From contig JACMLD010000336.1 in assembly GCA_014379785.1 (NCBI GenBank), positions 1 to 12,864 of the forward strand: DNA of 12,864 bases. The letters are read 5' to 3'. Within the stretch, counting starts at the first letter, position 1. Each line of letters starts with the position of its first letter. Source of the DNA: Chitinophagaceae bacterium (lineage in GTDB: Bacteria; Bacteroidota; Bacteroidia; Chitinophagales; Chitinophagaceae). Below the pieces are notes generated by a model, which worked only from the letters and a program-made list of their open reading frames with translations, was not told the DNA's origin and did not search any database. Below are positions 1 to 6,856 of the stretch, piece after piece. A program made the translations under genes and the position numbers.

Positions 1-472
1 AGCCTATTGTAGTATCCTTTCTATTGATAATGTCACAATAGAAAAATCGAGAGCCCACTGTCAGCATTTCTGAAATCGTGTAAGTGATTTTTGGGTTGGC
101 TTGCTTTGCTAACGGGGTCAGCAATCGAAAATTATTGAAGAATGTAGTATCTGATTTTAAGTCAGCACATAGTTTTAATTTTCTGGCAATGGTGTCTTTG
201 ACGGACCAGTAAAATCCATTATCGAGTACCAGATCACATATCAGATAGTCGAATCGGTGGTGATGTTTTTTTATAAAATCAGACATTCTATCATTGTCAA
301 CATATGAAATATCGACAGACTGGCTTGTACGTGTCTGACCATTTGTTATGTAAGTATTCTGTTTGAAAGTGAAATACTCGCAAAATTTTTCATGGTTCAG
401 ATCGCCTTCATTTATTGAAGGTGAGCAGGAAAATCCTGCAATGCACAATACAAAAAATGAGAGTTTTATCAT
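1..472 (-). CDS. Putative lipoprotein of unknown function (C-terminus beyond window)
   Basis: This minus-strand reading frame opens at ATG 472-470 and stays open to the window edge, giving 157 residues without a stop. ATG 472 is the only usable start, because an in-frame TAA lies at 493-491. The protein begins MIKLSFFVLCIAGFSC, a short positively charged and hydrophobic leader ending at Cys16. This looks like a lipoprotein signal, although Gly at -3 is not the classic lipobox residue. The mature part is polar and mixed alpha/beta in character, with an FDYLICDLVLDNGFYW segment near residues 74-89. I do not recognise a family. It lies 131 bp downstream of xth on the same strand, with repeats in between, so co-transcription is uncertain. 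A lipid-anchored envelope protein is an inference from the leader only. Confidence 0.7.
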   Translation of the reverse strand, partial: MIKLSFFVLCIAGFSCSPSINEGDLNHEKFCEYFTFKQNTYITNGQTRTSQSVDISYVDNDRMSDFIKKHHHRFDYLICDLVLDNGFYWSVKDTIARKLKLCADLKSDTTFFNNFRLLTPLAKQANPKITYTISEMLTVGSRFFYCDIINRKDTTIG

Positions 473-500
473 TGATGTTTTGTAGATTTCTTATGAATAG

Positions 501-533
501 TGGGGGATCCCTCGACTGCGCTCGGGATGACGG
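501..533. repeat. Dispersed-repeat-like intergenic element
   Basis: The stretch contains GGGATCCC (504-511) followed by CTCGACTGCGCTCGGGATGA and ends at CGG 533. ATCCC at 507-511 and GGGAT at 524-528 can pair as a weak hairpin with a 12-nt loop. From memory, close variants of CTCGACTGCGCTCGGGATGAC recur between genes in many bacterial genomes, including Bacteroidota. Multi-copy status cannot be shown from this window. Confidence 0.45.
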
Positions 534-539
534 ACAAGT

Positions 540-587
540 CAACGATTCAACCAATCAACCGATCAACGATTCAACCAATCAACCGAT
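540..587. repeat. Two exact 24-bp tandem copies built from 8-bp subunits
   Basis: A 24-bp unit is repeated exactly twice without interruption. Each unit is three related octamers, CAACGATT, CAACCAAT and CAACCGAT, so the tract is six octamers with consensus CAAC(C/G)A(A/T)T. It lies in the gap between xth and the lipoprotein gene. It may vary in copy number by slippage, and it could act as a spacer or transcript-end structure; neither role is shown. Confidence 0.85.
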
Positions 588-603
588 CCATTACTCCCCT
601 CCC

Positions 604-1377
604 CTAATCTTTAATTTCAATCCAAACCGGCGCATGGTCACTTGTCTTTTCCCAACCCCGCACTTCCCGGTCAACACCGCATTTTTTCAATCTTTTTGCA
701 AGATCCGGACTCAATAAAAAATGATCAATCCTCAATCCGGCATCGCGCGCGTATGCATTCCTGAAATAATCCCAAAAGGTATAAATTTTTTCGTTGGGAT
801 GCAGGGTTCTTATCGCATCGGTCCATCCCTGAGCCACCAGTGTTTTAAAAGCTTTTCTTACTTCGGGTCTGAAAAGCGCGTCATCCACCCAGCGCTCTGG
901 TTTGTAAACATCCAGTTCGGTAGGCATGACGTTGAAATCACCGGCAAGAACAACCGGCACTTCCTGGGCCAGCAATTTTTTTGCATGTGCAGAAAGTCTT
1001 TTAAACCAGCCTAATTTATAATCGAATTTCGGTCCGGGAGCCGGGTTCCCGTTTGGCAGATAGAGACCACCAATCACAATTCCCTGCACAATGGCCTCGA
1101 TATACCTGCTGTGCGCATCCTCGGGATCACCGGGAAGCACCCGACGCAGTTCCTCCGGCTTTCCCACTCTTGAAAGTATCGCCACGCCATTCCAGCTTTT
1201 TTGACCATGCCAGATGGCATCGTATCCTGCATCCTTGATCGCCTGCTCCGGAAACTTTTCCTGCGGAGCTTTCAGTTCCTGTAAACAAACAACATGCGGC
1301 TTTGCTTCTTTCAGCCATTTCAGCAAAACCGGTAACCGGCCGTTTACTCCATTTACATTGTAGGTGGCGATTTTCAT
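604..1377 (-). CDS. xth: Exodeoxyribonuclease III (AP endonuclease)
   Basis: This 257-residue protein is a full-length member of the exonuclease III / AP endonuclease family (endonuclease-exonuclease-phosphatase fold). It cleaves DNA 5' of abasic sites and removes 3' blocking groups in cytoplasmic base excision repair. The expected active-site residues are all present in order: Asn7 (TYNVNG), Glu34 (LQELKAP), Tyr106 (GLYLPNG), Asp147 and Asn149 (GDFNV), Asp218 (RIDHFL) and His248 (SDHAPV). The length is close to that of E. coli XthA. ATG 1377 gives the normal MKIATYNVNG start. The gene begins 16 bp after the stop of the metallophosphoesterase gene on the same strand, so the two are probably co-transcribed. 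Nothing is odd about it. The family call is secure; preference for AP sites over 3' exonuclease activity cannot be judged. Confidence 0.95.
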   Translation of the reverse strand: MKIATYNVNGVNGRLPVLLKWLKEAKPHVVCLQELKAPQEKFPEQAIKDAGYDAIWHGQKSWNGVAILSRVGKPEELRRVLPGDPEDAHSRYIEAIVQGIVIGGLYLPNGNPAPGPKFDYKLGWFKRLSAHAKKLLAQEVPVVLAGDFNVMPTELDVYKPERWVDDALFRPEVRKAFKTLVAQGWTDAIRTLHPNEKIYTFWDYFRNAYARDAGLRIDHFLLSPDLAKRLKKCGVDREVRGWEKTSDHAPVWIEIKD

Positions 1378-1393
1378 TGTTTCGAATTTTTAC

Positions 1394-2167
1394 TCAATTT
1401 CCTTTTCTTAACATCGCGGCATATTCTTTTGGAAGTTTACTTTGTTCAATTCCTGCTGCTGCTTTTTCAATATCGTAATCAAATCTTACGAAATCAATCT
1501 TCACTGCATTTTTATCTGAGAGCACGGAGTCCGAATCGATTTCAATTATTATATAGCATCCACTGGGATTGTTGTCTTTCGGCTTGCCAACAGAACCGGT
1601 ATTGACTGCATGGCGATACCGCGGCGCATCTTCAGTTCCGGATGAGATAATCCGGTGGAAGGGTTTGTGTGTATGCCCGAAGCACATGATGTCAGCATTT
1701 GCGGCTTCCATCATTCTCAAAAAACTTTTCTCTTCTCTGTCTTCGAAAAGGTATTCATTTATCTTCCGCGGACTGCCGTGTACGAGGAGTATTGTGAATT
1801 TTTCTTTTTCAGTCTGAAATTCGAGCCGGATATGAGCCGGCAGTGTCCGCAGGTAATTCCTCTCCTCCTTACCCATGACCTCGTTGGTATAGGCGATGGA
1901 AATTTTACCCATTGCCTTATCTTCCTCTGTTTTATACGCGCATCCGCATTCATCCGATTCAAGACCGATCCCCTGATCATAGTTTCCTGCAATGGCAGGT
2001 ATGCCTCTTTTTCTGATGCTGTTTACAACCTCATTCGGCCAGACATTATATCCAACCATATCTCCGAGACAATACACTGCATCGGGTTTTTGAGCATCAA
2101 GACTTTTAAACATTGCTTCCAGCGCGGGCAGGTTTGCATGTATATCGCTAAACAACGCAATTTTCAT
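1394..2167 (-). CDS. Metallophosphoesterase (calcineurin-like, MJ0912/YfcE-like group)
   Basis: This 257-residue protein carries the full set of two-metal phosphoesterase motifs: Asp8 and His10 (SDIHAN), Asp36 (GDMVGY), Asn62 (GNYD), His130 (VHGSP), and His165 and His167 (GHTH). Such enzymes hydrolyse phosphomono- or phosphodiesters with Mn, Fe or Ni; the substrate here is unknown. The GNYD form (Tyr in place of the usual His) and the CGCAY motif at residues 74-78 look typical of one small-protein subgroup of this family. That subgroup match is from memory. There is no signal peptide, so it is cytosolic. It is the first gene of a two-gene unit with xth and is divergent from the hybrid regulator gene. 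A role in nucleotide or nucleic-acid metabolism is suggested only by the xth neighbour. Confidence 0.9.
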   Translation of the reverse strand: MKIALFSDIHANLPALEAMFKSLDAQKPDAVYCLGDMVGYNVWPNEVVNSIRKRGIPAIAGNYDQGIGLESDECGCAYKTEEDKAMGKISIAYTNEVMGKEERNYLRTLPAHIRLEFQTEKEKFTILLVHGSPRKINEYLFEDREEKSFLRMMEAANADIMCFGHTHKPFHRIISSGTEDAPRYRHAVNTGSVGKPKDNNPSGCYIIIEIDSDSVLSDKNAVKIDFVRFDYDIEKAAAGIEQSKLPKEYAAMLRKGN

Positions 2168-2171
2168 TTTA

Positions 2172-2179
2172 CAAATCTA
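2172..2179 (-). promoter_or_regulatory. Candidate -7 box (TAGATTTG) for the metallophosphoesterase-xth unit
   Basis: On the minus strand TAGATTTG matches the Bacteroidota -7 consensus TAnnTTTG exactly. Only 4 nt separate it from ATG 2167, so a transcript started from it would begin at or very near the start codon and be almost leaderless. No clear -33 TTTG is seen at the normal distance. Treat this as a candidate. Confidence 0.35.
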
Positions 2180-2237
2180 TAATGATGCCTTCATCTTACC
2201 TTAAAACAATTGCATGTTTTATTGGAGCGGTTTTCAG

Positions 2238-2256
2238 TATTTTTAGAGGTAGAAAA
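2238..2256 (+). promoter_or_regulatory. -7-like box and GAGGTA leader motif before the hybrid regulator gene
   Basis: TATTTTTA (2238-2245) resembles the TAnnTTTG -7 box with the last base changed, and is followed at once by GAGGTAGAAAA (2246-2256). The motif ends 8 nt before the TTG start. A near copy stands before the PepSY-like gene at 6290-6309. No -33 element is clear. Confidence 0.35.
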
Positions 2257-2264
2257 CCTAAATC

Positions 2265-5200
2265 TTGACTGTAACAACCTCCTGCCGGCATGTTTTTGCG
2301 CATATCCTGGCAATTATTTTTCTTTTCATTTACCATCCTGCCTCTGCTCAGAAACAGGTTTATGCCAGTCAGCAGCATTTCACCGTAGAGGACGGATTAC
2401 CCCAAAGTTTTGTGAGCGGCATCCTGCAGGATGAAGACGGGTATATATGGGTTGCTACCCTGGATGGGATCTGCAGATATGATGGGCGGGGTTTTAAGAC
2501 AATCCGTTATCGGCCTGCTGATAGTACAAGTCTTGCTGCCACAGCGATAAATAATATCAGTACTCTCAGTGGCAACCGGGTTACTCTTTATTACAGTTCC
2601 ACACAGGCGGATGACCTGGATATGCGAACAATGAAAGTAAAACCGAATAAAGTCTGGAAGCGGGTCGCTGAAATTCAAAATTCTTATAACCAGACATATT
2701 CGATCACCTCATCCGATAACTGGTTGTTTATGGTTTTTGGCTATAAGGGTGTGGGATGGCTGGGCAACAAGACAGGAAAAGTAACGTATGCAAACCGTGC
2801 CAATGGCTTGCTACAGCAGGATACCATTATTTCGATGGCACAGTCCGACGATGGAAAAATCTATCTGCTGTCTGAAGATGGCGTACAGGTTTCCGATAAG
2901 TCGGGTAGCCGGTTTGATTTTCTCCGTTTCCCTACAAAAGTAAAAAAGTTGCCGCCCGGAGCCGAGCGCAAGGAATATTTTGTGCGATGCTCAATGGTTG
3001 TGCTCGGTAATAACCGGCTTGCGGTTTACAAGGATGATAAGATCACTATTCTTGATCTGACTCGAAAAACAAGTCGGGTTATTGACATACCCGCTCCCGC
3101 GCCCGGTTTGAAAGAAGAAGCAAGCGCACTGCAGGTTGACAATGCGGGCCGCCCATATTTCACCCATGCCGGCCGCGTTTTCAGATTGATGGAAGATGGC
3201 GAAATGCGGCAACTATGGGAAAACACTGCCAATCCGGATCTTCGGATAAATTCGTTTTTTATCGACCGGTCGGACGTCCTCTGGGTGAGCGTAAACGCGC
3301 AGGGTCTTCTGAAGGTGGATCTTCAGTCCCTCCCTTTTCAGTCGTTCACGTACAGAAGGAATTTTATGGTAGATATTCTTGTACATGCTGGTGTGAAAGA
3401 ATCGGAAATACCAAAAAACTGGAGCGACAACGATGCTTCTTATTATTTCAGGCAGGCGACGGACACAAAAGGCATTGCTTATGTCAGTTACAGCATCAGC
3501 GCAGGCAATCTTTTGTATAAATATGATGGACGTCATTTCACGCCGCTTGAGGCAAACTGGAAAAACAGGGGCTCGCTTGCTATACTTTCATTGCCAGGTG
3601 ATGGATTAAGGATGTTTGACTCTAAGGAAAAAACATTTTATGACTGGAGACCAGGAAGCGACTTACCGCAAAAAGTTTCCACAGGTGCCATTGACCTTAC
3701 TTCAGTTGAGATCGCCGATGCAAAGTTTATTGGTGGATATACATGGATATCCACTTATACAAATGGTTTGATGAGGTACGATGAAAAAAACAATCTAACA
3801 ACTTTTCAGGGCAGACAAGTCAATGGTGTGATGCCTGCTGCTTTGACCGAAATCTGTCGCGACCCCACAGACCCCGGCAAGTTTTGGGTGGGCTCAAGAG
3901 GAGGCGGTCTCATCAGATGGGATGTACAAAATGGTCTCGAGCATGTATATACAACGGACGACGGCATTCCCAATAACACCGTGTATTGTATTTTGCCCGA
4001 CAAGGCCGGAAAAATCTGGTGCAGCACCAATAAGGGCGTTTTCAGGTTCGACTATAAAGCAAAACAAATAACGGCTTTTGAAAAAACGGATGGACTTCCC
4101 GGAAATGAGTTTAACCGCGCGCACAAATTTGCTTTCGAAGACGGGAGGCTGGCTTTTGGAGGAATTGACGGATACACCATTTTCAATCCTGCAGATTTTG
4201 AAATACGAAACCAGACGGGTGAAGTCCCGATACAATTGACCGGACTTCAAATCAACAGCCAGATACAGGCACCATCAAACCCGGAGAGTACAATCACCGA
4301 TCCGCTTTCTGCTCTCAAAGAAATTAAACTTCCCTACAACAAAAACTATCTGCGTCTGGAGTTTGCAGCGCTGCTCTACAACCAGCCTCAGAAGATTCGA
4401 TATCGGTATTTGCTCACCGGGGCTGACGAGACATGGATCGACAATGGCACAAATAATATAGCCAGTTATGCTGCTTTGCGGCCAGGGGATTATGTCTTTC
4501 GTTTCAATGCTACGGACAAAAATGGTCTCTGGAGTAAAACGGTGAATGAAATAAAAATAAAAATTCGTCCGCCTTTCTGGTCAACCTGGTGGGCCTATCT
4601 GATTTACATCCTTGCCGCGCTTGCAATCGTGAAATGGTACTTTGTATTTCGCGACCGCAGACTCAATGCCGAGCAGCGTCTTGCTTTTGAAAAAAGAGAA
4701 GCATTGCGACTGAAAGAAGTGGATGAAATCAAAGACCGCTTTTTCAGCAATATCACTCACGAGTTTCGTACACCTCTTACATTGATTATTACACCGCTTG
4801 AAAAACTGGTTGCCGATAAAACACTCCCTACTTATGTGACCAATACATTGAAAACTGCGCAGCGTAATTCAAACCAGCTATTACGACTGATCAACGAGTT
4901 TCTTGATTTTTCGAAGCTGAACAATGGCCAGCTCAGGCTCAGGAATGCTGCCGGGGATCCGGTTTTATTTACAGGTTCTGTCATTGCATCTTTTGAGGAT
5001 GCGGCAAGGGAAAAACAGATCACATTGACCTTTTCGCATAAGGGACTGGAAGGAAACTATCTGTTTGATGAAGAAAAATGGGAGAAAATTATTTCGAACC
5101 TGGTAGGCAATGCGCTGAAGTTTACGCCGCCGGGTGGTGAGGTTGGGGTTGAACTTTTAGCAGCAGGCGACGACTCTATTGTATTATCGGTAAAGGACAG

Positions 5201-6233
5201 CGGACCGGGGATTCCTGCCGGTCATCAGGAAAAAATATTCAACCGTTTTTATCAGGTAGATGACTCTGCCATCAGGAATTATGGTGGAACTGGAATCGGA
5301 CTATCGCTGGTTAAGGAGCTTACCGAACTGATGAAAGGAAACATTGCGCTGGAAAGCAAGACAGGAGGGCCTACAAGGTTTGTTGTTCAGATACCGGTGG
5401 AGAAGGTAAAGCTGACCGGATTGGCTAAAACATCGGGACCGGCCGTAAAAGAAAAAGCTGATATCCTGTTTTCTGAGGATATACCCTTGCTGCTGGTGGT
5501 GGAAGACAATGAAGAGCTGAGAAATTTTCTGGTGGAAAGTCTTGGTACGAATTACCGTGTGCTGGAAGCAGGTGATGGCTTAAAAGGCTGGGAAGTTATT
5601 CTGCAGGAATTGCCGGATATCGTAGTGAGCGATGTGATGATGCCGGGGAGGGATGGATTTGATCTCTGTAAACTGTGCAAAACCGACGAGCGGACAGCGC
5701 ATATTGGCTTTGTGTTACTCAGTTCCAAAGCTGCGCATGATGCAAAACTTCAGGGGCTGGGCACGGGGGCGGATGATTATATCACAAAGCCTTTTCACCT
5801 GGAGGAGCTGGTTTTAAGGACTGGCAATCTTCTGCAGATTCAGCGGAAGCAGAGAGCGTGGATGAAGGAGCAGTTTTTCAAAGGAGAGTCAGTCGAAGAG
5901 GTCAGGACGGTTACTGACCCTTTTTTGGTAAAGTTGTACGAAGAGATGGATGCGCGGCTGGATGATCCTGAACTGGGGATTGAATTACTGTGTCGTACTT
6001 TTTCGATGAGTCGCAGTACGCTCAATAGAAAGCTAAAATCATTGCTCGATATTTCTGCCAATGAGCTCATCAGGCAGTACCGTTTGCAGAAGGCGGCTTC
6101 GTTGATTACGGCTGGTTCTGACATCAGTTCGGCGGCTTATCAGACCGGCTTTAGCAGCCCTTCCTATTTCAGCCAGTGCTTTAAGGAGTTGTATGGGATT
6201 ACGCCATCAGACTACATCTCAAGGCAGAATTGA
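2265..6233 (+). CDS. Hybrid two-component system protein: propeller sensor, histidine kinase, receiver, AraC regulator
   Basis: This 1322-residue protein joins a whole two-component pathway in one chain, as in Bacteroidota HTCS regulators that sense periplasmic ligands and activate nearby genes. In order: signal peptide with likely cleavage after Ala28 (ASAQ); periplasmic two-component-regulator propeller repeats from about 42 to 685, clearest at 44-73 and 567-596; Y_Y_Y domain at about 690-770; membrane segment at about 773-795; HisKA with phospho-acceptor His832 (THEFRTPL); HATPase with Asn945 and Asn949 (NLVGNALKF), Asp978 (DSGPGI) and a GGTGIGLSL box near 1008; receiver with Asp1123 (SDVMMPG) and Lys1175; and AraC-type DNA-binding domain from about 1228 to the end. 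All key residues are kept, so it should be active. TTG 2265 is chosen because a TAA stands just upstream (2259-2261), the next Met is about 120 residues in, and this start yields a good signal peptide. The ligand is unknown; no susC/susD pair lies beside it. Confidence 0.93.
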   Translation: MTVTTSCRHVFAHILAIIFLFIYHPASAQKQVYASQQHFTVEDGLPQSFVSGILQDEDGYIWVATLDGICRYDGRGFKTIRYRPADSTSLAATAINNISTLSGNRVTLYYSSTQADDLDMRTMKVKPNKVWKRVAEIQNSYNQTYSITSSDNWLFMVFGYKGVGWLGNKTGKVTYANRANGLLQQDTIISMAQSDDGKIYLLSEDGVQVSDKSGSRFDFLRFPTKVKKLPPGAERKEYFVRCSMVVLGNNRLAVYKDDKITILDLTRKTSRVIDIPAPAPGLKEEASALQVDNAGRPYFTHAGRVFRLMEDGEMRQLWENTANPDLRINSFFIDRSDVLWVSVNAQGLLKVDLQSLPFQSFTYRRNFMVDILVHAGVKESEIPKNWSDNDASYYFRQATDTKGIAYVSYSISAGNLLYKYDGRHFTPLEANWKNRGSLAILSLPGDGLRMFDSKEKTFYDWRPGSDLPQKVSTGAIDLTSVEIADAKFIGGYTWISTYTNGLMRYDEKNNLTTFQGRQVNGVMPAALTEICRDPTDPGKFWVGSRGGGLIRWDVQNGLEHVYTTDDGIPNNTVYCILPDKAGKIWCSTNKGVFRFDYKAKQITAFEKTDGLPGNEFNRAHKFAFEDGRLAFGGIDGYTIFNPADFEIRNQTGEVPIQLTGLQINSQIQAPSNPESTITDPLSALKEIKLPYNKNYLRLEFAALLYNQPQKIRYRYLLTGADETWIDNGTNNIASYAALRPGDYVFRFNATDKNGLWSKTVNEIKIKIRPPFWSTWWAYLIYILAALAIVKWYFVFRDRRLNAEQRLAFEKREALRLKEVDEIKDRFFSNITHEFRTPLTLIITPLEKLVADKTLPTYVTNTLKTAQRNSNQLLRLINEFLDFSKLNNGQLRLRNAAGDPVLFTGSVIASFEDAAREKQITLTFSHKGLEGNYLFDEEKWEKIISNLVGNALKFTPPGGEVGVELLAAGDDSIVLSVKDSGPGIPAGHQEKIFNRFYQVDDSAIRNYGGTGIGLSLVKELTELMKGNIALESKTGGPTRFVVQIPVEKVKLTGLAKTSGPAVKEKADILFSEDIPLLLVVEDNEELRNFLVESLGTNYRVLEAGDGLKGWEVILQELPDIVVSDVMMPGRDGFDLCKLCKTDERTAHIGFVLLSSKAAHDAKLQGLGTGADDYITKPFHLEELVLRTGNLLQIQRKQRAWMKEQFFKGESVEEVRTVTDPFLVKLYEEMDARLDDPELGIELLCRTFSMSRSTLNRKLKSLLDISANELIRQYRLQKAASLITAGSDISSAAYQTGFSSPSYFSQCFKELYGITPSDYISRQN

Positions 6234-6248
6234 ACCAAAATTCATAGT

Positions 6249-6261
6249 CTTTGAATCAAAG
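6249..6261. promoter_or_regulatory. Short palindrome between regulator and PepSY-like gene
   Basis: CTTTGA-A-TCAAAG is a perfect 6-bp inverted repeat around one base, 15 bp after the regulator stop codon. No T-run follows, so it is a poor intrinsic terminator. It could be a small operator, but it may also be chance. Confidence 0.25.
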
Positions 6262-6267
6262 CTTACA

Positions 6268-6281
6268 GGCGGGAGGGTGGG
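6268..6281 (+). other. G-quadruplex-capable tract
   Basis: GGCGGGAGGGTGGG has four G-runs separated by single bases on the coding strand, 38 bp upstream of the PepSY-like start codon. Runs of this kind with 1-nt loops can fold as a two-layer G-quadruplex in DNA or RNA. Folding and function are inference. Confidence 0.4.
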
Positions 6282-6289
6282 TTGAGTGT

Positions 6290-6309
6290 TAGTTTTATGA
6301 GGTACAAAA
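6290..6309 (+). promoter_or_regulatory. -7-like box and GAGGTA leader motif before the PepSY-like gene
   Basis: TAGTTTTA (6290-6297), a one-base variant of TAnnTTTG, is followed after one T by GAGGTACAAAA (6299-6309), ending 10 nt before ATG 6320. The stretch 6293-6309 matches 14 of 17 bases of 2240-2256 before the hybrid regulator gene. The GAGG is about 17 nt from the ATG, too far for an ordinary Shine-Dalgarno site. Confidence 0.35.
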
Positions 6310-6319
6310 TACAGACTAC

Positions 6320-6850
6320 ATGAAACGAGTAACCTCAACTATTACAGCAATTCTATTTTTTTCATCCCTTGTTACGCTTTCTGCAAACGCACAGGATGGC
6401 TTAGTAGCTAACAGTCGTTCGCCTATGGATAAAAAAGGGCAGATGCAGGAGACAACAACCCTTGCCGCAGACAGGTCTGCAAACCCATTGGTAATTTCAA
6501 AATTTACAAATCTTTTTCCTGCTGCTGCTGATCAGCATTGGACCATGATCGGTGGATGCTCACAGGTTTCTTTTCTGAATGGTGGAAGAAAAACTTCCGC
6601 TTGTTTTAACGAGAAAGGAAAACTGACCTATTCAATAACAGATTGTACGATGGAGCAGGTACCTGAGTCTTTCAGAAAAACGATTTCAAAATCTTATGGT
6701 GCTTATAAAGTCATCAGGGCTGTTGAGGTGAATGCCTATGGTATGGTGGGTTACCAGGTTGTGCTTGAATCTGATAATGATTTCAAGACAATCAGGTACA
6801 CAGTAGATGGTGCTGAAGAAATCCAGCAGATGGACAAGGCGGTTAACTAA
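6320..6850 (+). CDS. Secreted PepSY-like (BLIP-like) domain protein
   Basis: This 176-residue protein has a clear signal peptide, MKRVTSTITAILFFSSLVTLSANAQ, with likely cleavage after Ala24. A low-complexity linker follows to about residue 55. Residues 60-172 then show the pattern of the PepSY-like / beta-lactamase-inhibitor-like domain common in Bacteroidota: a W in the first strand (HWTMIGGC), a 'FNEKGKLTYSITDC' strand pair, a 'VPESFRKTISKSYG' helix, and a final strand pair ending in 'IRYTVDGAEE'. Cys80, Cys95 and Cys109 are in the exported part, so one disulfide is possible. Family members are usually small periplasmic or exported proteins of unknown role. It follows the hybrid regulator gene by 86 bp on the same strand and has a similar leader motif, so it may be its target or accessory partner; this is inference. 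The domain call rests on pattern only. Confidence 0.75.
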   Translation: MKRVTSTITAILFFSSLVTLSANAQDGLVANSRSPMDKKGQMQETTTLAADRSANPLVISKFTNLFPAAADQHWTMIGGCSQVSFLNGGRKTSACFNEKGKLTYSITDCTMEQVPESFRKTISKSYGAYKVIRAVEVNAYGMVGYQVVLESDNDFKTIRYTVDGAEEIQQMDKAVN

Positions 6851-6856
6851 CGGTAG

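Noticed and set aside
415..717. Plus-strand open frame of 100 codons across the repeat region
   Set aside because: It is antisense to the lipoprotein and xth genes, and its middle is a translation of the tandem repeat and the dispersed element (SLDCARDD type), a common source of spurious proteins.
1655..2182. Plus-strand open frame of 175 codons
   Set aside because: It lies fully antisense to the metallophosphoesterase gene, whose active-site motifs are all intact, and it shows no recognisable domain.
6851..6856. Terminator between the convergent PepSY-like and dnaE2 genes
   Set aside because: Only 6 bp separate the stops and no hairpin with a T-run is seen on either side; if a terminator exists, it lies inside the coding sequence.
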